Shown here: positions 26,205-36,035 of the stretch, piece by piece | Layout: each line of letters starts with the position of its first letter | How positions within the stretch are numbered: the first letter of the stretch is position 1 | Assembly: GCF_900129635.1 (NCBI RefSeq) | Contig: NZ_FSRB01000002.1 | Span: 2,570,727 to 2,634,726 of the forward strand | Source: Singulisphaera sp. GP187 | GTDB lineage: Bacteria > Planctomycetota > Planctomycetia > Isosphaerales > Isosphaeraceae | Direction: 5' to 3' | DNA: 64,000 nucleotides | Notes under the pieces: generated by a model | What the model was told of the DNA's origin: nothing | What the model saw: only the letters and a program-made list of their open reading frames with translations | The model's database searches: none | Made by a program: the position numbers and the translations under genes

Positions 26205-27899
26205 TCATAATCCGCCGAGGCTGGCTGCGACGACCCGAATTCGCTGTTTCAGCCCGAGTTGTTCGACAATCTCCGGGGTGGCAGGCAATCTCAGGGAGGT
26301 CAGAGGCGAGACGCTGAGGCCCGCCAGTGCGGCGAACGGAATCGGCTTCGAGGCTTCTGCCCCGGCGATCGCAAGCCCACTGAGGATCAGCGGTGAACCG
26401 TTGTCGACGCGAATCGTATACGTGTCCTTCCCTCTCGACTTCGGACCTTTGATCAGCTCGGCGCGAGTGAGCTTTTCCAATAGGCGTGACGACATCATGT
26501 CAATGACCTCGGCCGCCTCGCTCTCGATCGCCCCCGGGTCAGCCGCCAGCGACCCGACCGTAATCTCCAGGGAACCAAGCGCAGACCAGGCCCGTGCTCT
26601 CGTGTCCGACGTGGCAAGAGCAACGTTCACCTTGTCTTCATCGATGATCAGGCGACACGCCAGGGCGGGCCCGGGAGGTGATCCCGGGATCCCGCGTTCG
26701 GGCTTAAGACCGAGCACGAGATGTTTCTGAAGCAGCAGAGACATGGCGGCTGCGAGCGCATCAGTGCCGGAATCCCGTCGCTCCTCGTCCCAGAACAGGT
26801 GACCGGAAGCAGGAGTCCCGAGCGCAACGCCCGTCGGACTGAGAGCCGACACGAACTGTTTCGCGAGGGCCAGCTCTGCTGGGTTCGCCCACGATCGTGA
26901 GAGCCGCGAAACCTTCGACCAATCGACTCCCGCCGCAACGTTCCAGAGGACGAGTTGGGCCATGGTCTCGGGAGCATTCTCAGCGCCCAATCGTTGCACG
27001 ACGAGTTCGGTCGCCACCCCCCGTTTGAGTTGGCCGATCTCACCCAACTGAAGCCGCTCTCCCTTCAAGGGAACGTTCACCGACTCGTCGTCACGCGGGC
27101 CGTCGAGGCTGATGGCGAGCGTCGACAGGCGACGGGTTTCCTTCGCCTTGAGCATCGTCTCAGGCGTCTTGCCCGCGGGAACCGAGCGGAACCCGCCGCC
27201 ACGCCCCCCCGTGCCGACGCCCATTCCCCCCATTCCCATTCCTCCCATGCCCATGCCGCCCATACCCATGCCGCCGCCCATCATCCCTGACATCAACGTT
27301 GTCTGATCCCAGCTATCACGGTCGCCCACCATGGACATGATCAGCCTGCCCACCATCATCATCCCCATCGAAGCCGGCATCGTCCCTCCGCCCATCATCC
27401 CGCCACTCGCCCCTCCCATTCTCCCCATGCCCATGCCGCCTCCACCCATGCCCATTCCCATGCCCATCCCACCTCCACCCATGCCCATGCCTCCTCCCCC
27501 TCGGCCGTCACGCCCTCCGCGGCCTCCACCGCCGCCAAACCCACCGAATTGCCCGGTGAGACCGGACGCGACGAGCCCCGGTGGAAGAACCACCCTCAGC
27601 TTTTGCTTGGTTCGGTTGGTCAGGGAAAGAATCATTCGCCCATCCCCGGTTCCCTCGGCCACGACAGCGAGTTGGCGCGACCGAACCCCGGCCAGGACAT
27701 CGATCACTTCCGCTTGAGCGGCGTCAGCGTGGTTCGAGCTTTCCCCAGGAGACTGCTCGGCCCCACCGTTGCTGGTTTGACCGCGTTGACCCGCGTTCTC
27801 TCCACGCGGAGAGTCGGCGGCAACAGCAAATCCACTGTTCAAAACGAGGCCCGAAATGACCACGGACCCGACGTAAAGCGCGCGGACGAACGAGGCCAT
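26205..27899 (-). CDS. secreted Gly/Met-rich protein of unknown function
   Basis: A 564-residue protein with a signal peptide (about 1-28, ending GFAVAADSP). A first globular stretch is followed at about 115-250 by long runs of GGMGMG and GGGGMGMG units with clustered methionines, then a 310-residue C-terminal region of ordinary composition. That region includes a repeated hydrophobic theme and an ITVGSL/LSVSPLTSLRLP pattern. I do not recognise the family. Met-rich periplasmic segments can bind copper(I), but no Cys or His accompanies these, so the low-complexity part may simply be a flexible spacer. The gene is transcribed away from the neighbouring serine carboxypeptidase. Confidence 0.7.
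   Translation of the reverse strand: MASFVRALYVGSVVISGLVLNSGFAVAADSPRGENAGQRGQTSNGGAEQSPGESSNHADAAQAEVIDVLAGVRSRQLAVVAEGTGDGRMILSLTNRTKQKLRVVLPPGLVASGLTGQFGGFGGGGGRGGRDGRGGGGMGMGGGGMGMGMGMGGGGMGMGRMGGASGGMMGGGTMPASMGMMMVGRLIMSMVGDRDSWDQTTLMSGMMGGGMGMGGMGMGGMGMGGMGVGTGGRGGGFRSVPAGKTPETMLKAKETRRLSTLAISLDGPRDDESVNVPLKGERLQLGEIGQLKRGVATELVVQRLGAENAPETMAQLVLWNVAAGVDWSKVSRLSRSWANPAELALAKQFVSALSPTGVALGTPASGHLFWDEERRDSGTDALAAAMSLLLQKHLVLGLKPERGIPGSPPGPALACRLIIDEDKVNVALATSDTRARAWSALGSLEITVGSLAADPGAIESEAAEVIDMMSSRLLEKLTRAELIKGPKSRGKDTYTIRVDNGSPLILSGLAIAGAEASKPIPFAALAGLSVSPLTSLRLPATPEIVEQLGLKQRIRVVAASLGGL
27180..27540 (-). repeat. low-complexity Gly-Met coding repeat
   Basis: On the + strand it reads as runs of CCCATGCC and CCCATTCC units. 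These hexamer-like repeats encode GMG and GGMG and are prone to slippage, so length may vary between strains. Confidence 0.8.
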
Positions 27900-28755
27900 C
27901 GTCGCCTCCTTTGGCCAAGAAAAGGGGGGGAATTCACGGTTGTCGAACTGTCAACGGACCAGGTCTGCGATCCGCCGGCGGGGGCGATCGGCCAGACACA
28001 ACGAACCGAACCGCAAGGCTTCGCGGCGGTTCAACCTTCGCAGGCTGTCAACTCTTGGAGGTTGGAGACTCGACCAATCGGACGGCACGCCCCGATTGGC
28101 ATCAATATCGCGATGATGTCTTCACTCACTGACATCGGACGAGAATCGTCGCTCGTCCGGGATTCGCCCGACATCAATAAGTGCGACAGTTCGGCGAAGA
28201 TGGTCCCAAAAAATCCTGATCGGGTGACATTTTAAGTCGTTTCGATCGGGCGCCTGGCAGATCTCCTGAGGTCACGCTTGAAAGGGAAGGCGTTGCCAAA
28301 CGAGCGCAGGCGCGTTCTTGCGGAATTTCTTGAATGGGTATTTTGCCCTTTGAGTCGGAGTCGAAGTCGAACCTCAATCGGCGACGCAACGTTACCGATT
28401 CGCGTATCGACGTTTTCCGCAGTTCTCATCCTCTTGTAAGTCGATTACAATTCCTATCGATTTACGTGAAAGCCATTAATCCGAACAAGTGCGAGTCACG
28501 GTCGGGACGGATGAACCACTGGGACAGACGGTCGAGGCCGACAAAACGCCCCCGCTGAACCTAGACAACAGTGCTTCGACTCCTGTGAGGTCCGTTCTCT
28601 GCTCGGAGCTTGAACATTTCGGCGGCGGAGGCCCCCTCAAATGAGGAACCTGGTTCCACACAAAGAGGCGGGCGTGGTATCTCGGAAGGGTGATTGTTAC
28701 AGTCCTGGAAGTGCCAGGCTGTTTCTCACCTCCCGAGCTGGAGCGTAAAGACACG
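27900..28755. other. 856-bp divergent intergenic region
   Basis: It separates the Gly/Met-rich gene from the S10 peptidase. I see no gene, no clear promoter and no strong repeat. Confidence 0.4.
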
Positions 28756-30291
28756 ATGCGACCGTGGTCACTCTTGCTGACATCCTGTTTGGCGGTTCAA
28801 TCCGCGGGCTTCCGGGCCTCGGCCGACGACGTCAAAGAAACCCCGAAGGCCGCTGAGAAGGAGAAAAAGGACGAGAAGGGCGACGACAAGCCGATCGTCA
28901 CGCAACACGAAGTGAAGGTCGGCGGAACTTCGATCAAGTACAAGGCCACCGCCGGCCTGATGCCTTTGTACGACGCCTCGGACAAGGTCGAGGCCAAGAT
29001 GTTCTTCGTCGCCTACACGGTCGACACCAAGGACGATCAACCGCGTCGCCCGCTCATGTTTGCATTCAACGGCGGCCCCGGCTCCTCGTCGGTCTGGCTC
29101 CACCTCGGCGCCCTTGGACCGAAGCGCGTGGTCGTTCCCGAGGACCCGACGATCCCGCCACCACCGTATCAATTGACCGAGAACGCGGAATCGTGGCTCG
29201 ATAAGACTGACCTCGTGTTCATCGACCCCGTGGAGACAGGATATAGCCGTGCGATCAAGCCGGAATCGAACAAAAAGTTCCATGGACTCCACGGCGATAT
29301 CGCGTCGGTCAGTGAATTCATCAGAATGTACCTGTCGCGGTACGAGCGTTGGACATCGCCGCTCTACCTCGTGGGAGAAAGCTACGGCACCACCCGCGCG
29401 GCGGGCCTGGCCGGCCACCTCGCCGACAACGGGATCGCGCTGAACGGGGTGATTCTGATCTCAACCGTCCTCGACTTCCAGACGATCCGGTTCGGACGAA
29501 CCAACGAGCTTCCCTACGGACTCTTTCTCCCGTCGTACGCCGCCACGGCCTGGTATCACAAGAAGCTTCCCGCGGAGTTGCAACGACTGGGGCTGGGGGA
29601 ACTCGTCGCCGAGGTCGCGAAGTGGGCCGAGGGCGACTACCTCGCCGCTCTGGGGAAAGGCGACCGCTTGTCGGACGTGGAGCGAACGACCATCGTCAAG
29701 CGACTGGCCCACTACACGGGGCTCTCCGAGCGGTTCATCGACCTGAACGAGCTACGGATTCCGCAACATCTGTTCAGCAAAGAACTCCTCAGAGACGAGC
29801 GGAAGACGGTCGGCCGGTTCGATAGTCGCTATCTTGGGACGGTGGAAAACGCCGGGTCACCTTCGCCCGAGTTCGACCCGAGCGAGGCCGCGGTCCGTCC
29901 CGCCTACACCGCCACGTTCAACCAGTACGTGCGCACGGAACTGAACTACAAGTCGGATCTTCCCTACCATATCCTCGGCGGCGGTCAGATCGGCGCGTGG
30001 GATTGGGGCACCCCCGGCCTCGGTTATCCGGAGACGGGAAGCGCCCTGCGCGAGGCCATGGGGAAGAACCCGCACCTCAAAGTGCTGGTCGCTTCGGGTT
30101 ATCTCGACCTGGCAACCCCGTTTGACGCGACCGACTACACCTTGGCCCACCTGAAACTCGCGGCGCCACTCCGCAAGAATGTCCGGGTCACAACCTATGA
30201 AGCAGGCCACATGATGTATCTCCACGGCCCCTCCCTGGTCAAGCTCAAGCACGACGCGTCGGAGTTCATCGATGACTCCGACGGACGATAA
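28756..30291 (+). CDS. secreted S10-family serine carboxypeptidase
   Basis: A 511-residue exported peptidase. A signal peptide (about 1-23) and a Lys/Glu-rich linker precede the alpha/beta-hydrolase domain. Family S10 landmarks are FNGGPGSSSVWLH (104-116, oxyanion region), the nucleophile elbow GESYG with S209, the Asp region YLDLATPFDATDY and the catalytic His in YEAGHMMYLHGPS near the C-terminus. The triad is complete. S10 enzymes trim C-terminal residues at acidic pH; here it probably acts in the periplasm. ATG 28756 directly precedes the signal peptide; an in-frame ATG at 28690 would add a non-signal leader. It is followed by a convergent hydrolase gene. Confidence 0.92.
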   Translation: MRPWSLLLTSCLAVQSAGFRASADDVKETPKAAEKEKKDEKGDDKPIVTQHEVKVGGTSIKYKATAGLMPLYDASDKVEAKMFFVAYTVDTKDDQPRRPLMFAFNGGPGSSSVWLHLGALGPKRVVVPEDPTIPPPPYQLTENAESWLDKTDLVFIDPVETGYSRAIKPESNKKFHGLHGDIASVSEFIRMYLSRYERWTSPLYLVGESYGTTRAAGLAGHLADNGIALNGVILISTVLDFQTIRFGRTNELPYGLFLPSYAATAWYHKKLPAELQRLGLGELVAEVAKWAEGDYLAALGKGDRLSDVERTTIVKRLAHYTGLSERFIDLNELRIPQHLFSKELLRDERKTVGRFDSRYLGTVENAGSPSPEFDPSEAAVRPAYTATFNQYVRTELNYKSDLPYHILGGGQIGAWDWGTPGLGYPETGSALREAMGKNPHLKVLVASGYLDLATPFDATDYTLAHLKLAAPLRKNVRVTTYEAGHMMYLHGPSLVKLKHDASEFIDDSDGR

Positions 30292-30359
30292 TCGAGCTGG
30301 ACCGCGGAGCTCGCGTCAAGAATCGCCTGAGGCCTGATCCCGGCCGATGTCTCCCGAGC

Positions 30360-30428
30360 GATCTGGGTGTCAAAGTTCCTGAATTCATTCCCTTGTGCGA
30401 ATAAGACTCAGCCCCTGACACCCAGATC
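30360..30428. repeat. 13-bp perfect inverted repeat between convergent genes
   Basis: GATCTGGGTGTCA (30360-30372) and TGACACCCAGATC (30416-30428) enclose 43 bases. The position between the ends of two converging genes suggests a transcription-end structure or a dispersed repeat. Confidence 0.6.
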
Positions 30429-30481
30429 CGCCACGAGATCGAAGCCGAGTCCTTGATCAACCGAACCGATGATTCCTCAAC

Positions 30482-31660
30482 TCACTTCTTGAGCTCGGCC
30501 TCGAGGAGCAAATAGGCTTTTTCGCGCATCTCTATGGGAAAGTCGTGAGGGCAATCCGGATGCTCCACATTCAGTCGTGACGGTCGATCGTACAGTTTGT
30601 AGACCTGGCTTGCCGCGGCGATGACCCGGTCCACACTTTCCGCGCTGAAGTTCGCGTCGTGTAAAGGAGCCACGATGAGAACCTGCCGAGGCGCAAGCGC
30701 ACCGATGAGTTCATGAAAGTCGAACGGAATGTCCTGGAGGCGATTCCGATAGTCCGCCAACCGCGCCATGTAACGCGTCTGTGTCCAACCCTGTTCGGGC
30801 ATCCAGACCGATTCCTGGCCCCCTTTGTAGTCCAGAAACGAGTCGAGCCCACAACTCGAGATCACGACCTGGATCCGGTCATCGAACAGGGCGGTGTAGA
30901 CGGCGTTGTGGCCACCCAGCGAGTGCCCGATCACGCCAAATGCGCCTGGCTTCACCTCGGGGAGTGACTGGAGCAGGTCGAGACCCCGGATGTTGTCCCA
31001 GACGGCCTTCAGCGTCCCGCTCTGCCAGCCGAGCGCCTTGAGGTCGGGTTGGTACTTGGCGAGTTGGGGATAGTTGGGGGCCAGTGTCACGAATCCGCGC
31101 TCTGCGAGTTCGCTCGCGTATTGCCGATTTTTCTTGTTGCCGACTCCGACCACCGTGCCGTGCCCCACCTGATTGTCGGTGCCATGCAGGCAGAGCACGG
31201 CCGGGGCGGGCTTTCCCGCCGAGCCGAGGGCCGACTTGGGGATCAAGAGATAGGCGGGGACGCGGCAGCCGGGCTCCGAGGCGTAACTGATCAACCGCCG
31301 CACATAACGGCCGCAATCCACTTCGTCCTCGACCTTCATGTCCAACGCACAGCGTTTCTCAGGGCCGGGCAGCCGGCCCATGATCGCTTCCGCACCCGCG
31401 ACGATTTCGCCCCGACGCCGAAGCCAATCGGCAACAGTTCGCACCGGCTTCACGTCATGACCGGCATCATGGTAGAGCAGCAAATTGTCGCGGGGCAGCC
31501 GAGGGACTGGGGACACCACTCCAACATCCGCGACCTTGTCGTCGGCAAGGCTCGGTCGAGGGACAAATAAAGGCGTCAACGAACCAACGAGAATCGATGC
31601 GATGGCCAATTTCCTTGAACATCCCCCGCGCCGTGACTGGTGCATGTCACGAATGACCAT
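30482..31660 (-). CDS. secreted alpha/beta-hydrolase (dienelactone-hydrolase/acetyl-xylan-esterase-like)
   Basis: A 392-residue protein with a signal peptide (about 17-39, ending RPSLADDK). The hydrolase core has CLHGTDNQVGHG (oxyanion region), the nucleophile motif GHSLGGH at about residues 241-247 and a His in EHPDCPHDFP near the C-terminus that would complete the triad. Planctomycete relatives are annotated as dienelactone-hydrolase-family or acetyl-xylan esterases that deacylate polysaccharides or process small esters. The true substrate is unknown. AGGAG sits seven bases before ATG 31660. The gene is alone on its strand. Confidence 0.8.
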   Translation of the reverse strand: MVIRDMHQSRRGGCSRKLAIASILVGSLTPLFVPRPSLADDKVADVGVVSPVPRLPRDNLLLYHDAGHDVKPVRTVADWLRRRGEIVAGAEAIMGRLPGPEKRCALDMKVEDEVDCGRYVRRLISYASEPGCRVPAYLLIPKSALGSAGKPAPAVLCLHGTDNQVGHGTVVGVGNKKNRQYASELAERGFVTLAPNYPQLAKYQPDLKALGWQSGTLKAVWDNIRGLDLLQSLPEVKPGAFGVIGHSLGGHNAVYTALFDDRIQVVISSCGLDSFLDYKGGQESVWMPEQGWTQTRYMARLADYRNRLQDIPFDFHELIGALAPRQVLIVAPLHDANFSAESVDRVIAAASQVYKLYDRPSRLNVEHPDCPHDFPIEMREKAYLLLEAELKK

Positions 31661-32191
31661 CAATGCTCTCCTATCGATGTCTTGAGCGGCCGAAAGTGAG
31701 ACGACTGGCCGGTCTCACGTGTGAAGTCCGATTTCCGTCCGAACCATTGCGGTGCGACGAGCGAACCCAGCATGAGACGTTCGCTCCGTCGTTTCAAGGT
31801 CCTCTCGGTTCGATCACCTCAAGCGGTTTTCGTTCGGGTGGATCACGGTCCGAGCCATCGGGGTCATGCAAGGGGCAACCGTGGGAGCTGGCAAACGATG
31901 GCCAAAAGACCACTGGCCAAACGGGGTTGTCGGACGACTCCCACTCCACCGGTTGTCACGACTCGGAGCTCGAGGCTTTTACCGCGATAATCGGAATAAT
32001 CCCTAAAAACAAACGAATCGGTATTCTACGCGAAACTTTTCCTAACCTGCCCTGTTATGTCTAGATTGCCAGAAGCTCTCGTGGTAATGTTTTTCATGGA
32101 TTGGTTTCAAGCAAGGTTTGGGTCAGTTTGCGTTGAGTAGGGCTCTCCCATCCACCTCCAATGACGTGACATCGAAAGAGGTTAACGAGCA
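31661..32191. other. 531-bp divergent intergenic region
   Basis: It lies between the secreted hydrolase and the small LEDRIALS protein. There is an AT-richer stretch around 31985-32100. No gene or repeat was identified. Confidence 0.4.
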
Positions 32192-32731
32192 ATGCGAGTG
32201 AAACACCAATTCCGCCCTTCCGGACAATGGGCTCTCGAGGATCGAATTGCCTTGAGCCACGTGTCGGCCATTGTCGATCGCGCCGCGGCACCCGCCCCGA
32301 CTGGGCTTCGCGCTACGTTCACGGGTCGATACAACGCGAGCCCGGCGTCCGTACCCGGGGGTGAATCCGTGTTAAATCTGTCGGGCTCGGCGCGCATTCC
32401 GAGCCTGGGATTGGTGCAGATCTCCGGCCCGCTCGCGTCGAATCCCTCTCTGCCCCCTTCCCCAACCAATACGCATGGCGTGTTCACGCTCGTCGCTCGT
32501 AAGGCGGGAGGCAATGTGGTGACCTTGGTGACGGGGCCCACAACCGACCTGACGTCACGAAAGCCCACCAGCACGCAACTGAATTACACCGTGCTCGCCG
32601 CTCCGCCGAAGCTCGCATCCTTGATCGGAACCGAGGGGGTCGCCACCCTGAGCCTCCGGCCTCGGGGGCGGAGTGGGCCGGCGGGAGCCCCCGTCACCGG
32701 CCAGTTCACGCTTCGCGTTGTGCAGAGCTGA
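32192..32731 (+). CDS. small surface protein with LEDRIALS signature
   Basis: A 179-residue protein whose N-terminus reads RPSGQWALEDRIALSHVSA. This is a version of the planctomycete LExR export/surface signature seen in larger form at 16221. The rest is Ser/Thr/Gly/Pro-rich with beta-strand-like segments (GLVQISGPLAS, VFTLVARKAGGNVVTLVTGPT, GQFTLRVVQS) and no known domain. It is probably exported. GAGG lies about ten bases upstream of the ATG. No operon partner is near; the next gene starts 291 bp on. Confidence 0.65.
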   Translation: MRVKHQFRPSGQWALEDRIALSHVSAIVDRAAAPAPTGLRATFTGRYNASPASVPGGESVLNLSGSARIPSLGLVQISGPLASNPSLPPSPTNTHGVFTLVARKAGGNVVTLVTGPTTDLTSRKPTSTQLNYTVLAAPPKLASLIGTEGVATLSLRPRGRSGPAGAPVTGQFTLRVVQS

Positions 32732-33022
32732 ATCCCTCGGGCCGCTCGGTCAAGTCAATGACCGAGCGGCCCCCCCTACCCTCCCTCAAGTCCCATCCCT
32801 CCCGTTTTCCGTCCCCACGGATTACGGCTCCCTTGCTACAAGTCACACCCGTGCAACCAGTCCCTCCAGCTTGGCCGCGATCGCCATCGACCCGCTCGAT
32901 CCTCGGCGGACCGGTCAGACCCGGGTAGACCGTCCGGGAACGAGTGGATAAATTCAACGTGAGCGACACTCACCCGTTTACGACGGGAGGCCGAGCCGCG
33001 CACCACGATCACGGACGATCCG

Positions 33023-34195
33023 ATGACGATACCACAGGAAACCGATCGGCCGCTCGCGTCCACCCCACTCTCCGGCCACCTCACGGTGCTCGACGGCGCC
33101 CGTGGCTTGGCCATTCTCCTGGTAATGACCTATCACTTCACGATGGGCATGGCGGGACAGAGCTTCTCCTCCCGACTCCTTTTCAAGCTGACTTCGGTCG
33201 GCTGGTGTGGCGTCAATCTCTTTTTCGTCCTCTCGGGGTTCTTGATCACCGGGATCCTCTACGACACTCGAACGTCTGTGCATCGCTTCCGAAATTTCTA
33301 TATGCGTCGAGCGCTCCGGATTTTTCCACTGTACTACGGCACCCTCCTGATCCTGTTTGGACTGATCCCCTGGATGAACCGCTGGACTCATGGGTTCCAG
33401 GGCGTTGAACGCGCCTGGCCCTGGCTCTGGTCCTATGGCACGAACATACTCATATCGCTTGACGGCAAATGGTTTCCCTTGAGCCACTACTGGTCGTTGG
33501 CCGTTGAGGAGCATTTCTACCTGATCTGGCCTCTGTTCGTGTTCACGCTGGATCGAAGGTCTTCCATTCGGGCCTGCCTGGCGCTCATCGCCATTGCTCT
33601 GGTCGTCCGCTTTTGGCTGGTCGGGCAGGGTCTCGTGCTGAGCGCCTACACCTTGACCCTGAGCCGAATGGACGGGTTGGCGATCGGGGCACTTGTCGCG
33701 CTCTCGATCCGAGGGGAGCACGGCCTGGGTGCGATCGTTCCCCTCGCCAGGAAAGGGGCAAAGTTCTGCGGCGCCGCGCTGGTTATGCTCATGCTCTGGA
33801 GGTTGGGGCTCCGGTTCCATGACGCGTTGGTACAAACGCTGGGTTATTTGTTGCTCGACCTCTTTTTCGCCTGCTTGATCGTCGTGCTCGTGGTCACTCC
33901 CCAGGTTGCTCCACTGGCTCGTTTCTTCAACCTCGGTGTTTTGCGCTCGCTGGGTCGCTACAGCTACGGCATCTACGTGTATAACTCGATTTTCATCCTT
34001 GTTGCCGATGGACTCTCGGTTCCCTCCAGGGTGGCGGCGTGGACCGACTCGGTCGCGGTCGAACGCCTCGTCTACGTGGCGCTAGCCACCGTTTCCACGC
34101 TGTCCATGGCCTGGCTGAGCTGGCATCTTCTCGAGAAGCATTTTCTCAAGCTCAAAGTCCACTTCGAAAGTCGGCCGATCGTCTCGGTCGAGTGA
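33023..34195 (+). CDS. acyltransferase family 3 (OafA/YrhL-like) membrane protein
   Basis: A 390-residue polytopic inner-membrane protein with about ten hydrophobic segments. It shows family motifs: LDGARGLAILLVMTYHF at about 22-38, NLFFVLSGFLITGIL, the RRALRIFPLYYG motif and SLAVEEHFYLIWPLF. These enzymes move acetyl or other acyl groups from a cytoplasmic donor to sugars of lipopolysaccharide, O-antigen, exopolysaccharide or peptidoglycan. The target here is unknown because no polysaccharide genes are adjacent. The Shine-Dalgarno site is weak. Confidence 0.9.
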   Translation: MTIPQETDRPLASTPLSGHLTVLDGARGLAILLVMTYHFTMGMAGQSFSSRLLFKLTSVGWCGVNLFFVLSGFLITGILYDTRTSVHRFRNFYMRRALRIFPLYYGTLLILFGLIPWMNRWTHGFQGVERAWPWLWSYGTNILISLDGKWFPLSHYWSLAVEEHFYLIWPLFVFTLDRRSSIRACLALIAIALVVRFWLVGQGLVLSAYTLTLSRMDGLAIGALVALSIRGEHGLGAIVPLARKGAKFCGAALVMLMLWRLGLRFHDALVQTLGYLLLDLFFACLIVVLVVTPQVAPLARFFNLGVLRSLGRYSYGIYVYNSIFILVADGLSVPSRVAAWTDSVAVERLVYVALATVSTLSMAWLSWHLLEKHFLKLKVHFESRPIVSVE

Positions 34196-34287
34196 CGACA
34201 AAACCGATTGGGATCATGGCGAATCGGCCCGGTTGAAGACGACTCAAGTTGACGATCGACCGACCGATTCGCGAGGAGTGAAAGTCG

Positions 34288-35799
34288 ATGTCATTGGACA
34301 CAGCTTATGAAGAGTTGATCCGACGCTCCCGTGAGGCTTCGCTCCTGGCGTCGTGCTCATCGCTTCTCGGCTGGGATGAGCAAACGTATATGCCCACGGG
34401 AGGGGTCGAGCACCGGAGCCGGCAAATGGCGCTCCTGGCCGGCCTCCATCACGAGAAGGCGACCGACCCGATCATCGGCGAGCTCATCGCTCAACTGAAC
34501 GGTTCGCCCTTGGTGCAGGACGCCGACTCACCGGCCGCGGTCAACGTCCGCGAGTTGAATCGCAACTTCCAGCGGCTCACACGGCTGCCCCGCTCGCTGG
34601 TCGAGGAGATGGCGCGAACGGTCTCGATCGCTCAACAGGAGTGGATCACCGCACGCGCCAAGAGCGACTACGCGCATTTTCAACCCTGGCTCGACCGGAT
34701 CGTCGCGCTCAAGCAGCGCGAGGCCGAATGCTTGGGGGAGGGAACCGCGAGTTACGACGCGCTGCTCGATGAATATGAGCCGGGCGCGAAGAGTGCGGAG
34801 ATCGCGGTTCTGTTCGACGCTCTCCGCGCGGACCTGGTCCCGTTGGTCCGGGCGATCGCCGACTCACCGATCAAACCGAACGTCGCGCTGCTCCGCGGCG
34901 AGTTCCCGGTCGAACGCCAGCGGATCTTCGGCGAATTGGTCGCCACCGCCCTCGGCTTCGATTTCTCGAAGGGTCGGCTCGACACCACGGCCCATCCCTT
35001 CTGCAGCGGAATCGGCCCAGGCGACTGCCGGATCACCACGCGGTTCCACCACGACCAGTTCGCCGACGCCCTCTTCGGGATCATGCACGAGGTCGGTCAT
35101 GGCCTCTACGAACAAGGGCTCGACCCCGCGCACTTCGGGACGCCGATGGGCGAGTCCGTGTCGCTCGGGATCCACGAGTCGCAATCGCGACTCTGGGAAA
35201 ACGCGGTCGGACGCAGCCGCCCGTTCTGGAGCCACTTCCTGCCGATCGCCCAACGTTTCTTCCCCGAGGCCTTCCCCAAGGTCACGCTCGACGAGTTCCA
35301 ACTCGCGATCAATCGGGTCGAGCCGTCGCTCATTCGCGTGGAAGCCGATGAGGTGACGTACAACCTTCACATCCTCGTCCGCTTCGAGCTGGAACGCGAG
35401 CTCTTGTCCGGTCAACTGACGGCCGCCGACCTCCCCGAGGCCTGGAACGGCAAGTACGCGGAGTATCTCGGCGTTCGTCCCAGCCAGCACGCCGAAGGCT
35501 GTCTCCAAGACATTCACTGGAGCGCCGGCCTGTTCGGCTATTTTCCGACGTACACCCTGGGCAACATCTTCGCCGCCCAATTGTTCGCCCAGGCGAACAC
35601 CGACCTCGGAAACCTTGATGAACTCTTCCTACAAGGGAACTTCGCCCCGCTCCTCGCCTGGCTCCGGGACCGAGTGCATCTCCAAGGCCAGCGCTACCGG
35701 TCGTCCGATCTGATCGAGAAAATCACCGGTTCTCCGTTGAATCATGCGCCCTTGGTCCAGTTCCTGAAGCAGAAGTATGAGCCACTTTACCGGATCTGA
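34288..35799 (+). CDS. M32-family metallocarboxypeptidase
   Basis: A 503-residue cytoplasmic zinc peptidase of the thermostable carboxypeptidase 1 family. The zinc motif is MHEVGHGLYEQG with H267, E268 and H271. A downstream Glu in MGESVSLGIHESQSRLWEN is the expected third ligand. Other landmarks are CSSLLGWDEQTYMP near the N-terminus and VEADEVTYNLHILVRFELE. Length is normal for M32 (about 500). AGGAG precedes the ATG by eight bases. It is upstream of the MoxR-vWA-propeller cluster on the same strand with a 236-bp gap, so it is probably not part of that system. Confidence 0.95.
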   Translation: MSLDTAYEELIRRSREASLLASCSSLLGWDEQTYMPTGGVEHRSRQMALLAGLHHEKATDPIIGELIAQLNGSPLVQDADSPAAVNVRELNRNFQRLTRLPRSLVEEMARTVSIAQQEWITARAKSDYAHFQPWLDRIVALKQREAECLGEGTASYDALLDEYEPGAKSAEIAVLFDALRADLVPLVRAIADSPIKPNVALLRGEFPVERQRIFGELVATALGFDFSKGRLDTTAHPFCSGIGPGDCRITTRFHHDQFADALFGIMHEVGHGLYEQGLDPAHFGTPMGESVSLGIHESQSRLWENAVGRSRPFWSHFLPIAQRFFPEAFPKVTLDEFQLAINRVEPSLIRVEADEVTYNLHILVRFELERELLSGQLTAADLPEAWNGKYAEYLGVRPSQHAEGCLQDIHWSAGLFGYFPTYTLGNIFAAQLFAQANTDLGNLDELFLQGNFAPLLAWLRDRVHLQGQRYRSSDLIEKITGSPLNHAPLVQFLKQKYEPLYRI

Positions 35800-36035
35800 C
35801 CGTGCGGCAACCCTCGGGATCAAGCCGGGGATGAGCGGCAACCCCGCATGAGGAATCGAGCGAACCCGTCGGACGCACCGGGAGATGGACTTTCCCGGTT
35901 GCGTTCGGTTGCGGTATGCTCGACAGCGATTGATGGGATCGGATGGTTCAAGCCCGCCGGGTTGAGACGTCCAACGAGAACGCCGGCCGGCGGACCTCGC
36001 CCTTGGCACGACGAAGGGCAGAAAAATGTCGTTCC

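Noticed and set aside
34288..35799. M32 carboxypeptidase as part of the MoxR ternary system
   Set aside because: There is a 236-bp gap and a housekeeping-type enzyme; nothing links it except strand.
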